Positions 1 through 10,890 are shown, counted from the first letter of the stretch. The stretch is 64,000 nt of DNA from Saccharina japonica (GCA_008828725.1 MEHQ01003228.1:108771-172770); one strand, 5' to 3'. A program made the numbers and translations. The notes: generated by a model from the sequence alone, not told the origin.

Positions 1-93
1 GTGGACAATCCCGACGCCTGAAGATGCGCCCTGGGGGGGCTTGCACCCCCGGGGAACAAGGGGTGGGGGCCGGACCCGCTGCCACCCACATCC

Positions 94-303
94 TTGAATC
101 AGCCCGAGCTCGGGCTGCAGGTAGGGATCGGCGGGCACCGGGGTGAGGAGAGGTTGGTGGCAGCGAGGAATGGCCAGCAGTTGTGGGTCCAAGGCAGGCT
201 GTGGGGCCCAAGGAGAGTAGCGGGAGGCAATCCGGTAGGGATTCTCATCGACACGGGCGCCGGGGGAGGGAACTACGTGTCGCTGGTCTTAAGAAGCGCC
301 TAG
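94..303 (+). pseudogene. Retroelement aspartic protease fragment
   Basis: The segment ends with the retropepsin-type active-site signature ILIDTGAGGGNYVSL, with the catalytic Asp codon at 250-252. In retroelements this protease cleaves the Gag-Pol precursor. Gly is present after the DTGA core where Ser is more usual (DTGAS). The frame stops at 303 soon after the active site, and the flap region is not recognisable in frame. The start shown is only the first Met in the open frame; in a working element this would be internal to a polyprotein. It lies about 1 kb ahead of the RT, as expected. Confidence 0.65.
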
Positions 304-707
304 TCCTGGGGAGGCATCGTGGGGCAGCGGAAGCGCAGCCATCGGGGCGGTGGCTCTCTGCAGGCCGCAAACCCGGCGGGAAGCAAGGTCCCTGGCATGG
401 AGATCATATGATCAACGATGTTGCCCGTTGTGCTGCCACCGGAGGATAGGGCCCGGGATATCTCGGTCAGGGTCGTGAAGGGCTTGCCGTATGCATCTTG
501 GGGGTCAGTTATTTCAGGGCCAACAGCAGCGTTATCTCGCTCGGAGAGGGTGAGGGGTTTCAGCCGTCACCAGGGGCACCGTGGGTGCCGTTTCAACCGC
601 GCAGCGCGGCAACAAAGTAGTCGTGGGACAGCTACTGTGCAATGCAACCCGCTGCTTATAACCCACCGTCCCTTGCTCCCCCCCCCTAGCCAGTCCCGTC
701 GCTGCCA

Positions 708-1377
708 GTGTGTTCCGTGGGCCAGACAACGTGGGAAGACGACGGTACGTTGCAGTGGGAGCTCCGATTGCAACAGGCCGTAGATGTAGCAGGCTTCGTA
801 GGAGTTGTAGTCGAGGGATACGTACACGGGCCCCAGCCCAGCGAGCGACAACTGGTCCTGATCCAATCGGTGGCGAAGTATGATACTGACAGCGGAGCGG
901 TCGTGGGGATGGCGCGGGGGGTACAGTGGTGGGAACCGGGGACCCCGTTATACTACAAGGTAGTTAACATGGGCAGGGCGGCTGCAGTAGCGAGGAGCGG
1001 GCAGCCGATAACAAAGGTGATAGCGCTGAACGTAAGAGATGCGGATCGTTTCCGCGAGCGGTTCTTACACCCTCCACCGCTCCCTGCTAACCCTGTGCCG
1101 GAGCCCGCCGACGAACCCCGGCCTGTTCCGAAAGCCGATACCAGCGAAGCCCCAGCGCGTGGGGTGGAGCTACCCGACGCGAATCTTGGTTAGCTCAGCG
1201 TGGGACAGAAGAACGGGCTGGCGAACGTGGTGCGGCCGCAAAACGTGGCGGGACTGGTCCCGGAGGACCCGAAAAGGGTCCGAGCGTGCAAGAAGAGAGA
1301 GTTGCGAATCCCCCTGATCGATGAAGTGCGTACCGATCGCGGCGAAGCAACAGCGCTGTTCCACAGAAGAAGCTGAT
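708..1377 (+). pseudogene. Protease-RT connecting region of the gypsy polyprotein
   Basis: One frame is open from 708 to a TAG at 1191-1193 and then continues in the same frame to a TGA near 1377. Residues 77-109 of the first part, around PGTPLYYKVVNMGR and SGQPITKVIALN, resemble the segment that precedes RT in many gypsy elements (a Kv.N.g....l..Gqp.a.v pattern). The part after the stop carries a run ending in RELRIPLIDE and overlaps the start of the RT frame at 1321. Function is inferred from position and resemblance only. The premature TAG is direct evidence of decay. Confidence 0.55.
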
Positions 1378-1966
1378 GCCGTTCAGTCAGAAGTCAGGAA
1401 GCTAGCGGATAGGGGAATTATTCGCAAGTCTACCTCCGCGCGGGCCGCTAGATGCGTGACGGTCCGTAATAAGGATGGTACCTTGCGGTTGTGCCAAGAT
1501 TACCGCGGGCTGAACGGTTGCATGCTGAACAACAGTGGCGGGTTGGGTAACATACATGAGCCGTTCCAGCGGCTGAGCGGTAGTTCGTGGTTCACTTCCA
1601 CTGATTAGGCGTCGGGGTTCTTCCAGCTCCCGATCGTCTAAGCGGATCGCCATAAAACGGCGTTCCGGGACGCGTTCCGGCGGCTTTGAAAGTATGTGCG
1701 ATGTGGCTTTGGTTTAAAGGTATTGCCCACCGGCGTTTGTGAGCATGGTTGGGGACCTATTGGGGGACTTGGAGGGGAAGGGGGTGGAAAACTACCTCGA
1801 TGACATCCTCATCGACAGCGCGGACTTCGATAGTTACCTTACCCTCGTAACAGCGGTGCTCTCTCGCCTGCAAGAGGGGGGACTCTCGGTGAACTTTGCG
1901 AAGTCTCGGTGGTGTTGCGCGAGTCTGGGATTCGTGGGCATGGTAGTGGACCGGCAGGGCGTGTGA
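1321..1966 (+). pseudogene. Gypsy reverse transcriptase, fingers and palm
   Basis: The first block (1321-1608) carries the N-terminal RT pattern: EVRKLADRGIIRKSTS, then NKDGTLRLCQDYRGLN, then the F-S-T-(L)-D region ending at a TAG. Reading through stops at 1606, 1639 and 1687 gives the motifs ASGFFQLPIV, HKTAFRDAF and FGLKVLP. A frameshift near 1725-1740 leads into the block containing the catalytic YLDD box (1793-1804), followed by VNFAKSRW and LGFVGMVVD. In a live element this enzyme copies the RNA into cDNA. Three different stop codons plus frameshifts make it a clear pseudogene. Confidence 0.92.
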
Positions 1967-2620
1967 TCAGCGGAGTTAAGCTAGCAGCGGTACCACAACT
2001 CACCCCGCCCACCACGGTGGAGGAGTTGCGCGCGTTTCTCGGAATGACAGGGTATCTGAGGCAGTACGTCGAACGCCACAGCATACTAGCAGCGCCGCTC
2101 ACAGACATACTGCGAAATCCACTTTTAGCCTCTAAACACTCACGCCGATCCCTCATCCCGTGGACAGAGCAGCACCAGCACGCTTTCCTGTCCCTTAAGT
2201 CGGCTCTGACCTCATTATCCATCCTAGCCTTCCCCATGTGGGACAAGCCGTTTGTGCTGCATACAGATGCGAGTGCAACGGGGGCCGGCGCGGCCCTGAC
2301 GCAGGAATACGAGGGGGTCGAGAGAGTCATCGGGTATGCGAGCCACCGGTGGTCGGCAGCGGACGCGCGACGGGGGGCCACGGAGAGGGAATGTAGGCGG
2401 TACTGTAGGCAGTGGCCCACTGTAGACCGTACCTTGCAGGCAGATCGTTCACGCTAGTCACGGGCTGTTCGGCGCTCACTTGGTTATTCTGTAGCCGCCA
2501 CCTAGACTCTAAGCTATAGCGCTGGTCGTTGCGCCTGCGGGAGTTCGACATGGTCATGCGTTGGAGGGCTGGCTCGTCTCACAAGCTTACCGACGCATTG
2601 TCACGTCTACTCCGGCCAGG
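1909..2620 (+). pseudogene. RT thumb and RNase H domain
   Basis: The frame open at 1909-2457 carries the connection motif PPTTVEELRAFLGMTGYLRQYV and, from about residue 105, an RNase H start: AFPMWDKPFVLHTDAS, with the first catalytic Asp at residue 120. It continues through GYASHRW to the ATERE segment that normally holds the second acidic residue. A frameshift then leads to 2529-2620 with LREFDMVMRWRAGSSHKLTDALSRL, the usual C-terminal RNase H end containing the last catalytic Asp (DALSR). It overlaps the preceding RT frame by about 60 bases, which reflects the frameshift. Highly recognisable but not translatable as one protein. Confidence 0.88.
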
Positions 2621-3274
2621 CCCCGCCCCCGACCCCATTGACGACTATTTTCCCGATGATGCGACCTCCGGCGAGCGCGGTGACTACGTAGAGCCGCAAG
2701 GGCCGGTCCTAGATGGGATCGCATTGAAGGACCTAGAACCGTTGAAGGAGGGAATGGTTGACCCGGGGGGCGGGCGCGAGAGGAGAGTCGGTTTTGGGAC
2801 GAGCTAAGCTAACCCCCGTTTGCCGGAGTCACGCCCGCTGAAACCACGCCCGTCCGCGGCGCCCTCGCTGCTTGGAGCCATTGTCGATAGCGTACCACAG
2901 GTTTGCCAGCACGCCACTGCACTCCACACGCCCAAGGAGGAGGGCGCGAGGCACGAGCGGATGCTGACGCTCTCGTTCCACGACAGGTACGCCGCGCTGG
3001 GTGCAGGGGCACCCGTGGCGGTGAGACGCTCGGCGCGGGCGCCCACGCCATCAGTGCGGTTGCGGCCGCTCCCCGACCACGCCGGCCGATCGGTGCCTGG
3101 ACCGCCCGCAGCCCCAACTCAGCCAGGCTCAACGGGCCCACCGTCATGTAGGGCGATCGCAGAGCGAGCGCTAGCGGGGAGAGCGGGGATCCCACCAGCA
3201 TCGGGCGCCGGCGGAAGATCCTTTCCACGAAAGGAGGGGGGCTGCTGCATAGCGAACAGGCGCCGGAACGGGCG
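2621..3274 (+). other. Spacer between RNase H and integrase, GC-rich
   Basis: Open in several frames because the composition is GC-rich. This interval corresponds to the linker between RNase H and the integrase zinc-binding head. I see no motif. The frame open at 2529-2807 runs past the DALSR motif into an acidic stretch (PIDDYFPDDATSGERGDY) that is probably still polyprotein. Nothing else can be supported here. Confidence 0.4.
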
Positions 3275-3727
3275 GTGGTAGAGTGGGCCATCGCCGCGTT
3301 GAGGGGCGTGACGGGCCTGCTCAGGCTACAGAAGGGAGACACGCCCCTCGGCAAGGTCAGGGAGGCGCTGGGGGGCGAGGGCGAGCGGGGGGGGCAAGGG
3401 CAGATGAGTGAAGGGGAGGCAGCGAGGTACCTTCTCGACGATCAGGGGTTGGTATGGTACGAGCTGGAACAACGGGGAATCCTGGTAAGACGCACTTCGG
3501 CCCTAGCCGTGCCACGTTTGTTGGCAGCCGACTTGCTAGCGCTGGTCCACTGTCAGCACGGACACCCAGGGGTGGGTAGGACACTCGCCCTGCTGCGCGA
3601 CCGTTTCCACTGGCCAGGTATGTGCAGAGACGCGAGGGGGTATGTCTTGTCTTGCGGATGCCGGCGTAGGAACCGATCGCGGAGCCAGTGCATAGCGATG
3701 CTGCCGGCCAGCTATCTCGATCCGTGA
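3275..3727 (+). pseudogene. Integrase zinc-binding (HHCC) head
   Basis: About 60 residues before the end, the frame shows the gypsy integrase head: HCQHGHPGVGRTLALLRDRF, then HWPGM, then YVLSCGC. The two His residues are present, but the Cys pair is C-x-C instead of the usual C-x2-C, consistent with a small deletion. A preceding LLDDQGLVWY...RGILVRR matches the short strand region that normally leads into this domain. The frame stops at 3727, and the catalytic core resumes in another frame at 3731. In live elements this domain stabilises the integrase on DNA ends. Confidence 0.85.
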
Positions 3728-3730
3728 GAG

Positions 3731-4426
3731 ATGTTAGAGGTAGATTTGCAGAGGATCCCGAACACATCCGAAGCAGGCAACGAGTACTTACTGGTGGTGG
3801 TGGATAAGGCTTCTCGGTTTCTGTTCGCGTACCCTTTACCCTCTAAGGAAGCGCACGGCGTCGCTCGCTTGCTTCTTGACCTGTGTTTGACGTTCAGGGT
3901 ACCCTCATTCATTGGTGCCGATGGGGGAGGCGGGTTCACGGCTACGGTGATGGAACACCTGTGCCGTTGGCTCAAGGTCAAGATAGACTACGGAGCAGCC
4001 GACCACCCGAGAGGTCAGGGTAGTGACGAGCGAGTAGGGGCGCGGATACTGGACGTGTTATCCGAGCTGTGTAAGGCGTGGCCCACCAGGTGGGACGAGT
4101 ATGTAGCTCTAGCATGTTGGATCAAACGCACCTTCCTAGACCCTTCCCTGCCCTCCGCCATGACTCCTTTTCAGCTCTTGTTCGGCTGCAGCCCGCGCAC
4201 GTCCCTTGACAGGTTGGTGCCCCAGATGGATGACACGGGGGCCACGGGAGGCCTCGAGAACCTCATAGAGGGGCACCGGCACAACCTAAGGGAAGTCCGC
4301 GAGGCACTCGAGAGGATGCGCGAGGCTAGAGAGAAGGCGAGACAGTACCATAACGTGGAGATTTCAGCGGCCGTCGACAGGCACCCGTGTCGCGAAGGGC
4401 GACCTCGTCCTCGCGCGGGAGAGTGA
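3731..4426 (+). pseudogene. Integrase catalytic core (D, D-35-E)
   Basis: A single 231-residue open stretch retains the rve fold signature. The first Asp is at residue 5 (LEVDL), the second at residue 64 (IGADGGGGF) and Glu at residue 100 (GSDERV). The 35 residues between the second and third match the D-35-E rule. Downstream, MTPFQLLFGCSPRT matches the usual TPfxLlyG.xPR motif, followed by a helix rich in REALERMREAREKA. This enzyme joins retroelement cDNA ends to the genome. It is the best preserved part of the element, but frameshifts on both sides separate it from its neighbours. Confidence 0.92.
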
Positions 4427-4890
4427 CAGTTCCCTTCACCGGCAGGGGAGAGGGCCGAAGCTGGTCCACGATAATTGTACAGGTCCGTGGAAAGTGGTGG
4501 AGGTGGTATTCGAGGGCCTGAGCGTCGTCATCGAGATGGAACGCCGGGCAGTACGCTCCAAGACGGTCTCCACCGCATCCCTGAAGCCGTTCTACACGAG
4601 GCCGTCTGACCTCCGGCACCCCATGGACAACGAGTTCGCGCAGTTGGCATGGGGCACCGACCTCGGGCTCGGAGAACCCTTGACCACAGCAGCGCCGATG
4701 TTTACGCTCCTAGATAGGAGTCGGGTGGTCAGCGCTACGGGAGTTGTGAGGTGGGAGTATCAAGGCAGGTACCTAGATGGGGTGGCATCGGACTGGGTCT
4801 CAGAGACAGAGTCGCTCGACAGCTTCACTCCGCTGCAGTTGGACACGTTCCACGCGCTGTGGAACTTGTACGGTCCGAGCAGCAAATGAA
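4427..4890 (+). pseudogene. Integrase C-terminal GPY/F-like region with degenerate chromo-like tail
   Basis: After a frameshift, the translation at 4385-4500 gives VAKGDLVLARE and then GPWKVVEVV, and the frame from 4494 continues VFEGLSVVIEM...TVSTASLKPFYTRP. This corresponds to the GP(Y/F) module found at the end of many gypsy integrases, here with Trp after GP. Further on, VVRWEYQGRYLDG and SDWVSETESL faintly resemble a chromodomain, which targets integration to chromatin. That identification is tentative because the aromatic cage is not clear. The frame ends at 4889 with NLYGPSSK. Confidence 0.65.
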
Positions 4891-4929
4891 GCCGGCCCCC
4901 GGCTCCGGATGGAGGGACGAAGAAGCGGC

Positions 4930-5110
4930 CCGCGCTGAGTAGGAGCGAGGCGTTGAGAAGGTTTCCGATAGGTACGAGAGTCGAGAAGCCGCTCGGGAGC
5001 AGCGGGGGGGCGCAGTCCGGCCCGGGCAGGTGTATGACTTTTACTAGCCGTACTGGCGCGTCCGCTTTGCCGAAAACGATTGGGAGGAGCTAACTGCATC
5101 AGAGATGAAC
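4930..5110 (+). pseudogene. C-terminal polyprotein tail with YWRVRF...DWEEL motif
   Basis: Two short frames carry EALRRFPIGTRVEKPLGSS and, after a shift and a TAG, VYDFY, then PYWRVRFAENDWEELTASEM. This resembles a small beta-barrel module (a V..F.-PYWRVRF-DW-EEL pattern) that I recall at the end of some algal or oomycete Ty3/gypsy polyproteins, but I cannot name its database family. It supports extending the element to about 5110. Confidence 0.45.
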
Positions 5111-5159
5111 GGTTCAGGGTGTGACCGCCAGGGCGAGGGACATGTCTTCGGGAAGGTTG

Positions 5160-5880
5160 GGGGCGAGGTGGGCGATGTCTCGCTTTCCCTCTCTCGCGGT
5201 CGCTTGTCCCCCCTCTCTTCCACTCGTTCCCCCTCCTTCTTCCTGTTTCTCTCTCGCTATCTTTCTCTGTATCTTCCCCCCACTCTGTTCGTGTCCCCCC
5301 CGTGTTCTCTCTTACGATCGGGATAGGCTGGTGACATCAGATAGGTTAGGAGGAAGGGGCGTGGTTTATCTCACGTTTTCTGTTGCTTCAGCGGGGATAG
5401 AGAGGCATACTCTTGGGCGGAGAGGAGAAGGCGAAGTTGGAAAGGAAGCGGTATCTCTCTCGCTCCCTCTCTCTCCCCCTCCCTCTCTCTCTTCCTCTCT
5501 CATTCTCTCTCTCTTTCTCTCTCTCTCTCTAGGTCGGAGGAAGGGCGAGCTTTCTTTGCTAGAGGCGTGTCTTTCTTTTGCTTTGGTGGGGATAGTGAGG
5601 CATCTCTCTCTCTCTCTTTATATATATAGAGAGATCCATATATGTCTCTTTCCCTCGTTCTCGCTCTCGCCCCCTCCCTTCCTCGTGCCCTTGCCTGGGC
5701 TTTCGTTTGGTTTTCCACTCTCGTGCCTTCGTGTTTGCACCCACCCGCGTGTGTCGTGTTGCCCTCGTGTGTTCGCGTGCTCGTACAGCCGTGCCTTTCC
5801 CCTCTCTTTCTCTCTCTCTCCCTCCTTCCCTCTCTCTCCCTCTCTTCCTCTGTCTTCCTCTCTCTTCCTCGTGCCCACTT
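5160..5880 (+). repeat. Pyrimidine-rich low-complexity tract with (CT)n microsatellites
   Basis: The + strand is almost wholly C/T in patches, with perfect CT runs near 5500-5530 and 5606-5618 and CCCTCT blocks to 5870. Long open frames across it (for example 5121-6152) have leucine/serine/proline-rich composition and are compositional artefacts. It may be the untranslated 3' region of the gypsy relic, but no LTR boundary is visible. Confidence 0.8.
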
Positions 5881-6099
5881 TCGTGTGGTTGTTCACTTTC
5901 GTGATTTCGTGTACGCTGCCTGCGTGTGTTCGCGTGCTCCTATCGCCGTGCCGCCCGCGCGTTCGGTGCTTGTCCTGGCTCGCGCATGTTTCCTCGCAGC
6001 TGCCACGCGCCCTCGGCCAAGACGCGGAACCCAAGGTCAAGCGAGGCAGCGCGTGCACCATCAAGCACGACGGCACGCACCAGCGGGACTCCGGCCGTT

Positions 6100-7000
6100 G
6101 TGATCGCCGGGGAGGGGGGGGGGGGGGGGGGAGGCGCCCTGGCCGACGGTAGTTTGGGGGAAGGGAAGGATACGCTTTCTTGGGGTGGGTTGGTTTTGTT
6201 TTGGTGTGGGGATACTATTTTTGAGTGGATCTCGATTTAGGTTTTTGGGTTGACGTTTCTGGGGCACCAAAGACAGCGATGCGCTATTTTGGCGAAATGG
6301 TAGAAGGGGGAGTTGCGCTATTTGTGTGTACGTTAGTTTGGGGTGGGTTTTATTTGGTTTTTGGATACGTTGTTTTAGGCGATGCGCTATTTGGGCGAAA
6401 GCGTGGAAGAGTTGGTTGAGTTATTTGTGGGGGGCTTGTTTGGATTTTGGTTTTCGTGTACGTTAATTGTCGGTGGTCTTGGAGTTGGTTTTGAGCTTAT
6501 TTAGGGGCGATGCATTGTTTTGGCGAAATGGTGGAAAGGTGGGGTGCGTTATTTTTGAGACGTGTTTCTTGGTTCTGTTCTTGAGGACGGCTTTCGGGGT
6601 CGGGAATCATTTTTGGTTTATGTGTGAGTTCTCTTTGATTTTATAGGGTTTTTGGTTCGGGTCTCAGGTTGGCTTTCGGGGTCAGGAATCATTTTTCTTT
6701 ATGCATGAGTTCTTTGATTTTATGTTAGAATCACAGGTTACTATAGGCGGCTATAGGCGGGGTTGACGGTTGCTGGTTTTGGCGGAAGTTCACAACTCTG
6801 TGGGTTTCTTGGTTCGGGTTTCAGGTTGGATTTCGGGGTCGGGAATCATTTTTGCTTTATGCGTGAGTTCTTCGATTCTATGTTAAGAGTTACGGGTTAC
6901 TTTAGGCTTGGTTGACGTTTGCTGGTCTTTGCGGAAGTTCACAACTCTCGGGAGAAGTGATCATCCTAGGCCGGGGACCTTCCTGGGTTTATGCCGGGGT
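6100..7000 (+). repeat. G-tract and two decayed tandem repeat families
   Basis: A run of about 18 G residues lies near 6114-6132. Downstream are three copies of a unit beginning GCGATGCGCTATTTTGGC (about 6278, 6380, 6508), spaced 100-130 bases. Three copies of a second unit containing TTTCGGGGTCGGGAATCATT follow (about 6592, 6687, 6832). The + strand is G/T rich. No coding motif is seen. Confidence 0.7.
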
Positions 7001-7009
7001 TATTTTGTT

Positions 7010-7231
7010 TTATGTGTGTGTTACGATATATTCTAGGCGGGAGTTATCGTTGGGAGGTCTTGGCGTAAGTTCGAAACTATAGAGTTGATCGGAGTTGACT
7101 GGTTTTCGTGTTACGTTACTGCACGAGGGCGGGAGCCCCCTGCTCAGGATCGAGTCGGGGGAAACTCCGTAGAGAAGGCGTGCGGGGGACATCCCGGAAT
7201 GTCCCAATCGCAAGGGGGGCGTCCCTTTCAC
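7010..7231 (-). pseudogene. Integrase C-terminal fragment of a second retroelement, minus strand
   Basis: The minus-strand translation contains HSGMSPARLLYGVSPDSIL, which fits the gypsy integrase signature (H..tg.SPa.LlyGr.P...l) found just after the catalytic core; compare MTPFQLLFGCSPRT in the + strand relic. Only about 30 residues are recognisable, then the reading frame loses resemblance. It is therefore a scrap of a different retroelement in the opposite orientation. Confidence 0.5.
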
Positions 7232-7239
7232 CGCGTTAG

Positions 7240-7890
7240 TGGGTAAGGCGGTGCATGAGTATGCGTGCTGGGGAGAGGTTTTCCTATCGGAAAAGGCCCG
7301 GTTTTCTTTCCTCAGTCTTGGTTGGCATATCTTATTTCGGACCCACCGTCTTAGATATCACGTGACTGGCCTCACCCGGCCGACACGCTGGGGAGGATAT
7401 TACGACGGTCTTTCTTGGGTCCGAGGGTTTCCAGAGAAGGGCTAGGCGTGACGATCGAAGGGAACAATGTGAATTCAACCCGGAGATGAAACGCCTGCCC
7501 GTAAGGATGAGGTGTGGGCTGCATGAGCTCACAACTCTTTCCGAGCTCCGTATAGGTTGTACTGCTACCCTCAGCGCTGCACTACGCAAGGAGAGTTCCA
7601 GTTAGGACAGCGCTACACGATGGATCACCAGCAAGGACCGCAGGCTGCGTGGTACAACGGTCAGTCAGTGCATGAACTTGGAATGAGCGTGAACGCGTTG
7701 TGTACTTGCCCAGAAAGGAAGGCTGGGGAGGAAGGCTCTGGAATAATACAATCGATGTGTTTTGGTGTCGTGCATGTTGGGTTGTGACGAATGTTCGGAG
7801 CAAAGGTCCAATCATGAGTGATATGCATGCATGCATTATAGCCTCCTCCTATGAACTGATATGCACATAGCACGTTACTCTGATATGTGC
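7240..7890. other. No recognisable feature
   Basis: Short open frames occur on both strands, but none shows a motif or composition that persuades me of coding. No internal repeat was noticed. Confidence 0.4.
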
Positions 7891-8208
7891 ACGGTCGATC
7901 GATCACGGAGCTCCCAAGTCTCAAGACCCCTCGCATGCGGTGAAGACTAACAACTCGAACTAAAAACCTCGGCTGAACTCAAAACGGTATTTCAGGGTTC
8001 TCCCGCATACATCCGAGATAACTGATCCAACAGGGTTCCGCCGCATACTACTGAACCGGCATTGGACATACCGCTGTTTGTACTGCCATAGCACTTTGTA
8101 CTGCTGCTGTGGTCTACTCGTTACAGGCGGCCATGTTACCGATCAGCGACTCGGTATAGACTACCAGGTACTGGCTACTGCTGGGTAGCATGGTAGCTAT
8201 CCTTAACA
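7891..8208 (+). repeat. 310-bp dispersed repeat, copy 1
   Basis: It runs from ACGGTCGATCGATCACGGAG to GGTAGCTATCCTTAACAC and is about 90 percent identical by eye to 30176-30487 in the same orientation. The right flanks differ after the shared AACAC. Unclassified; no terminal inverted repeat or target duplication was seen. Confidence 0.85.
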
Positions 8209-9186
8209 CGACCCCTCGATGGAAGTGACGTAGTCAAACTTGCTACATTCAACTATCGAATTGGATTACCCAATATCTAGGTTATAATATACTCTTGCTT
8301 GATTCTTACTGCAAGTGTCATAACCTACTCCGTTAGATCTTCCCGAAAGTGTCACCTCTCTTTACTTGGTCGGTGTACTTCTCTATATTACTTGTCTGCA
8401 TATTTTACGTGTGAATCCGGTGCCATGTCGCAACAAAAGTGCATTCCTCTTTTGCAGCGTCGCAACAACAACAACCGTTCCTGCTTCGCTTATGATGGGT
8501 GACCAACCCTTGTACAGCTAATGCAGCAACACGTACAACCTGGCAACGTAAAAGCCATACTACTGCTGTGTCAGGTTGGAAGCATGGACGAGCATGCAAA
8601 CCGCAAAAATATCACACGCAGACCTTGGAACCCGCGCGGGTCTCACTATACATATAGCAGACAGACATACTCGGCACGATATTACTTCGTACGCTAACTA
8701 CTACGACGCCGTTACTGGCCGTAGGTTTTACTTCTGAAAGGATGCCAGTCGAACAGCAGTGTTAACTATCATACTTTGCTCCTGAAGCACATTTCAAACT
8801 GCCACGGTGTTGCACTGCCCAAACGGTGAATAAACAGTTGAAGGCAGGTTTGTGTTGGAGAGAGACAAGACGTGTCACTGCAAAAACACTACAACTGCAT
8901 CTCAAGAATAAACAATAGTTCACTGATCAGTTAGTTGACCAAGAACGTTGAAATAACTACGTTGTAGCCTACCACGCTTCTGCCCCCCCCCGTACAAATA
9001 AGTCGTGTGGTGTTACTATAAAACAAACCTTGCACAAATAGACTAGCAGCCGAACCACGTTTCTGCCGCCCTCCCATACGAAGAAGACGTGTGGTGCTAC
9101 GTACTATGAGGCAAATAAACCTTGCCGCTAAGTGGATGCGATCCCGCGATGCAGATGCCCCCCCTAGCAACCTAGATGATGATGTG
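8209..9186. other. No recognisable gene
   Basis: Unique-looking sequence with several ACTACT/TACTG runs. Only short frames without motifs were seen. A weak duplication occurs around 8975-9100: two blocks contain GTGTGGTG, CTACTA and CCAC.TTCTGCC.CCC. Confidence 0.4.
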
Positions 9187-9650
9187 CAGCGACCCCAGAA
9201 GCGATGTTCCAGCAGCCTTAAAACGATCCAGATGACGATGTCCAGCGACCCCAGAATCGATATTACAGCAGCCGTAAAGCGATCCAAATGATTATGTCCA
9301 GCGGCCCCAGAAGCGATGTTCTAGCAGCCCTAAAATGTGAAGATGCCAAGGGGCCCCAGAAGCGGTGGTCCAGCAGCCCCAAACGATCGATGATGATTCG
9401 GCGATTCCAGAAAACGTTCTCCCACGGCAATCCCAATAGATGATGATACTGTGGCCCGATCCCGAAAAGACACTTCGGCGACCCCACGATTCTGCTGTTA
9501 GTGCGGCGACTCCGGACGCTCCGGCAGTCCCGTCGACCAGTGCTGTAGCGATTTCGAAAGTTGTCTTTTCAGCAATTCCAAGCGTCGTTGTTTGCAACGA
9601 TCCCGTGAAACGTCCTTCCGGCGACCCCGCGTTGAGAATTAAGGCGACCC
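9187..9650 (+). repeat. Diverged minisatellite, roughly 55-60 bp unit
   Basis: Successive units carry CAGCGACCCCAGAAGCGATG, then CCAGCAGCC, then a GATGATG segment, at about 9187, 9242, 9297 and 9350, decaying toward 9650. Minus-strand frames across it repeat LEHRFWG-like blocks, a product of the repeat and not evidence of a protein. Confidence 0.75.
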
Positions 9651-9687
9651 CTGTTGTGGCTGGCGATCCCTGTTACATTTTTACAAG

Positions 9688-9999
9688 TTAAAATGTCAAG
9701 CCCTTGTCGAAGTCGTCGTCAAAATGAACAACCGACTTATGTTCCGTGTCATCGGGGCGGGTTTGGGCCCCCATCACAGCAACCATGTGCGCACTACTCG
9801 CCTGTGGGCGTGGAGCCCCTTGCGCGTGGCACTCGGCTTCATTGTGCGTGGTCGACTTATGTGTAGAGCACCACTTCTGCCCAGCACTGCCCCCTGATCC
9901 AGACTTCTTCTTTTGACCGGCGGGCTTGTTGCTTTTCCCGTGGCGCTTGGCAGGCACGCGGCTCCTGTAATTCCCCGCCTTGTCGAGTTGTGGCAGATA
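9688..9999 (-). pseudogene. Retroelement Gag-like fragment with CxxHx4Hx4C zinc motif
   Basis: The minus-strand translation reads through a basic stretch (PAKRHGKSNKPAGQKKKSG) into WCSTHKSTTHNEAECHAQG, a C-x2-H-x4-H-x4-C arrangement I associate with nucleocapsid-like motifs of some LTR retroelement Gags. It ends with an acidic FDDDFDKGLTF and a stop at 9688. The frame can be extended upstream to about 10000, where a TGA closes it. No ATG is required or seen. No RT lies nearby on this strand, so this is probably a fragment. It is on the same strand as the integrase scrap at 7010-7231, but a common origin is not shown. Confidence 0.5.
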
Positions 10000-10890
10000 G
10001 TCGAACTGGGATCAGGTGATGCTGATGCTGCTGTCATGGTCACGCCACGTCCAGCAATCCTTCCCGTTTTGTTCCTCCCGTACGTAGCAGCAGCAGCGAA
10101 GTGCCCGAGCTCAATTTGAAAGACCCCATGGTTTTTGTTTACGCGCGGGTGCTCTTACTCTACCAGTAGCAGCAACAGCAGCAGTGCAGCAGCAGTGATG
10201 TAGTCTTGAACCTACCCGTCACGTACACGCGAATGTAGTCGACTCCGACGTATCGTAGCGGGGACTCCGCTTGTTTCTACGAAGTATCTGCAGTTGCCCC
10301 GCCTCGTACGCGAACCGAAACGCACTCAAACTAATCGCGCCGCGCGATGTTTAGCAGCAGTACGTAGGTAGGTACTTACTTACTATTCAGGGTCAGCCCT
10401 GAACCGCAGCACAGTAATAGTACTCGTACTCGTAGTTCACAACAGTAGCTCCGGATGGCAATGATCTTGGTAGCAGTGTGCAGTCCTTTGTGTTAGCAAG
10501 CAGCTCCGGATAGCGATGATCCTGGCAGCTCTGTAGTCGATGGTTCTTCTTTTGTTGACCGTTGTCGTTCTTCGTATAGCAGCGCCAGATCGTCTTGATA
10601 ATCGTTGCAGCTCTGTGTGAAGAATTTCAGTGTCGCACCAGCCCGGCCTCACTCGTTGCCTCACTCGTTGTCGTCTCTCGGTGATGCTGATGGCTCGCGG
10701 CTCTGCTGTGCTTACATAAATCGAGGCTCATAACCTCTTAGGTCATTTCCCGTCGTGGGCTTGTGTGCGCGGCTCCTGAGTTAGATCAGGCAGCCCGCTG
10801 CAGAGGTAAGCACTTTAGCCGGTGTCAAACCGACTGGTTGTTGCTCGAGGTTCAGCTCTCAGAAGCTCTTATAGAAAGAAGCAAAGGCAA
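10000..10890. other. CAG/CTG-rich sequence, no gene recognised
   Basis: Frequent CAGCAG runs (for example 10160-10195) and scattered CGTACG-like words. Two short duplications occur near 10437-10530 (AGCTCCGGAT.GC.ATGATC). No motif-bearing frame was found. Confidence 0.4.

Larger units (their letters stand above)
1..5110 (+). mobile_element. Ty3/gypsy retrotransposon, degenerate gag-pol, left end outside window
   Basis: Pieces of a Ty3/gypsy polyprotein follow in the family order: aspartic protease (DTG motif), RT (YLDD), RNase H, zinc-binding integrase head, D-D-E integrase core, GPY/F-like region and a C-terminal tail. Integrase lies after RNase H, which marks Ty3/gypsy and excludes copia. 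The reading frame changes many times, with in-frame stops at 1191 (TAG), 1606 (TAG), 1639 (TAA) and 1687 (TGA), so the copy is dead. No gag or CCHC knuckle is visible at the left edge, and no LTR pair was found because the 5' part is missing. Family assignment is firm; exact limits are not. Confidence 0.9.

Noticed and set aside
5121..6152. 343-residue open frame on +
   Set aside because: It lies in CT-microsatellite and pyrimidine-rich DNA; the residues are Leu/Ser/Pro/Phe runs set by composition, with no domain.
9187..9597. Minus-strand periodic protein with LEHRFWG repeats
   Set aside because: Periodicity comes from the DNA minisatellite, whose unit length varies and breaks the frame.
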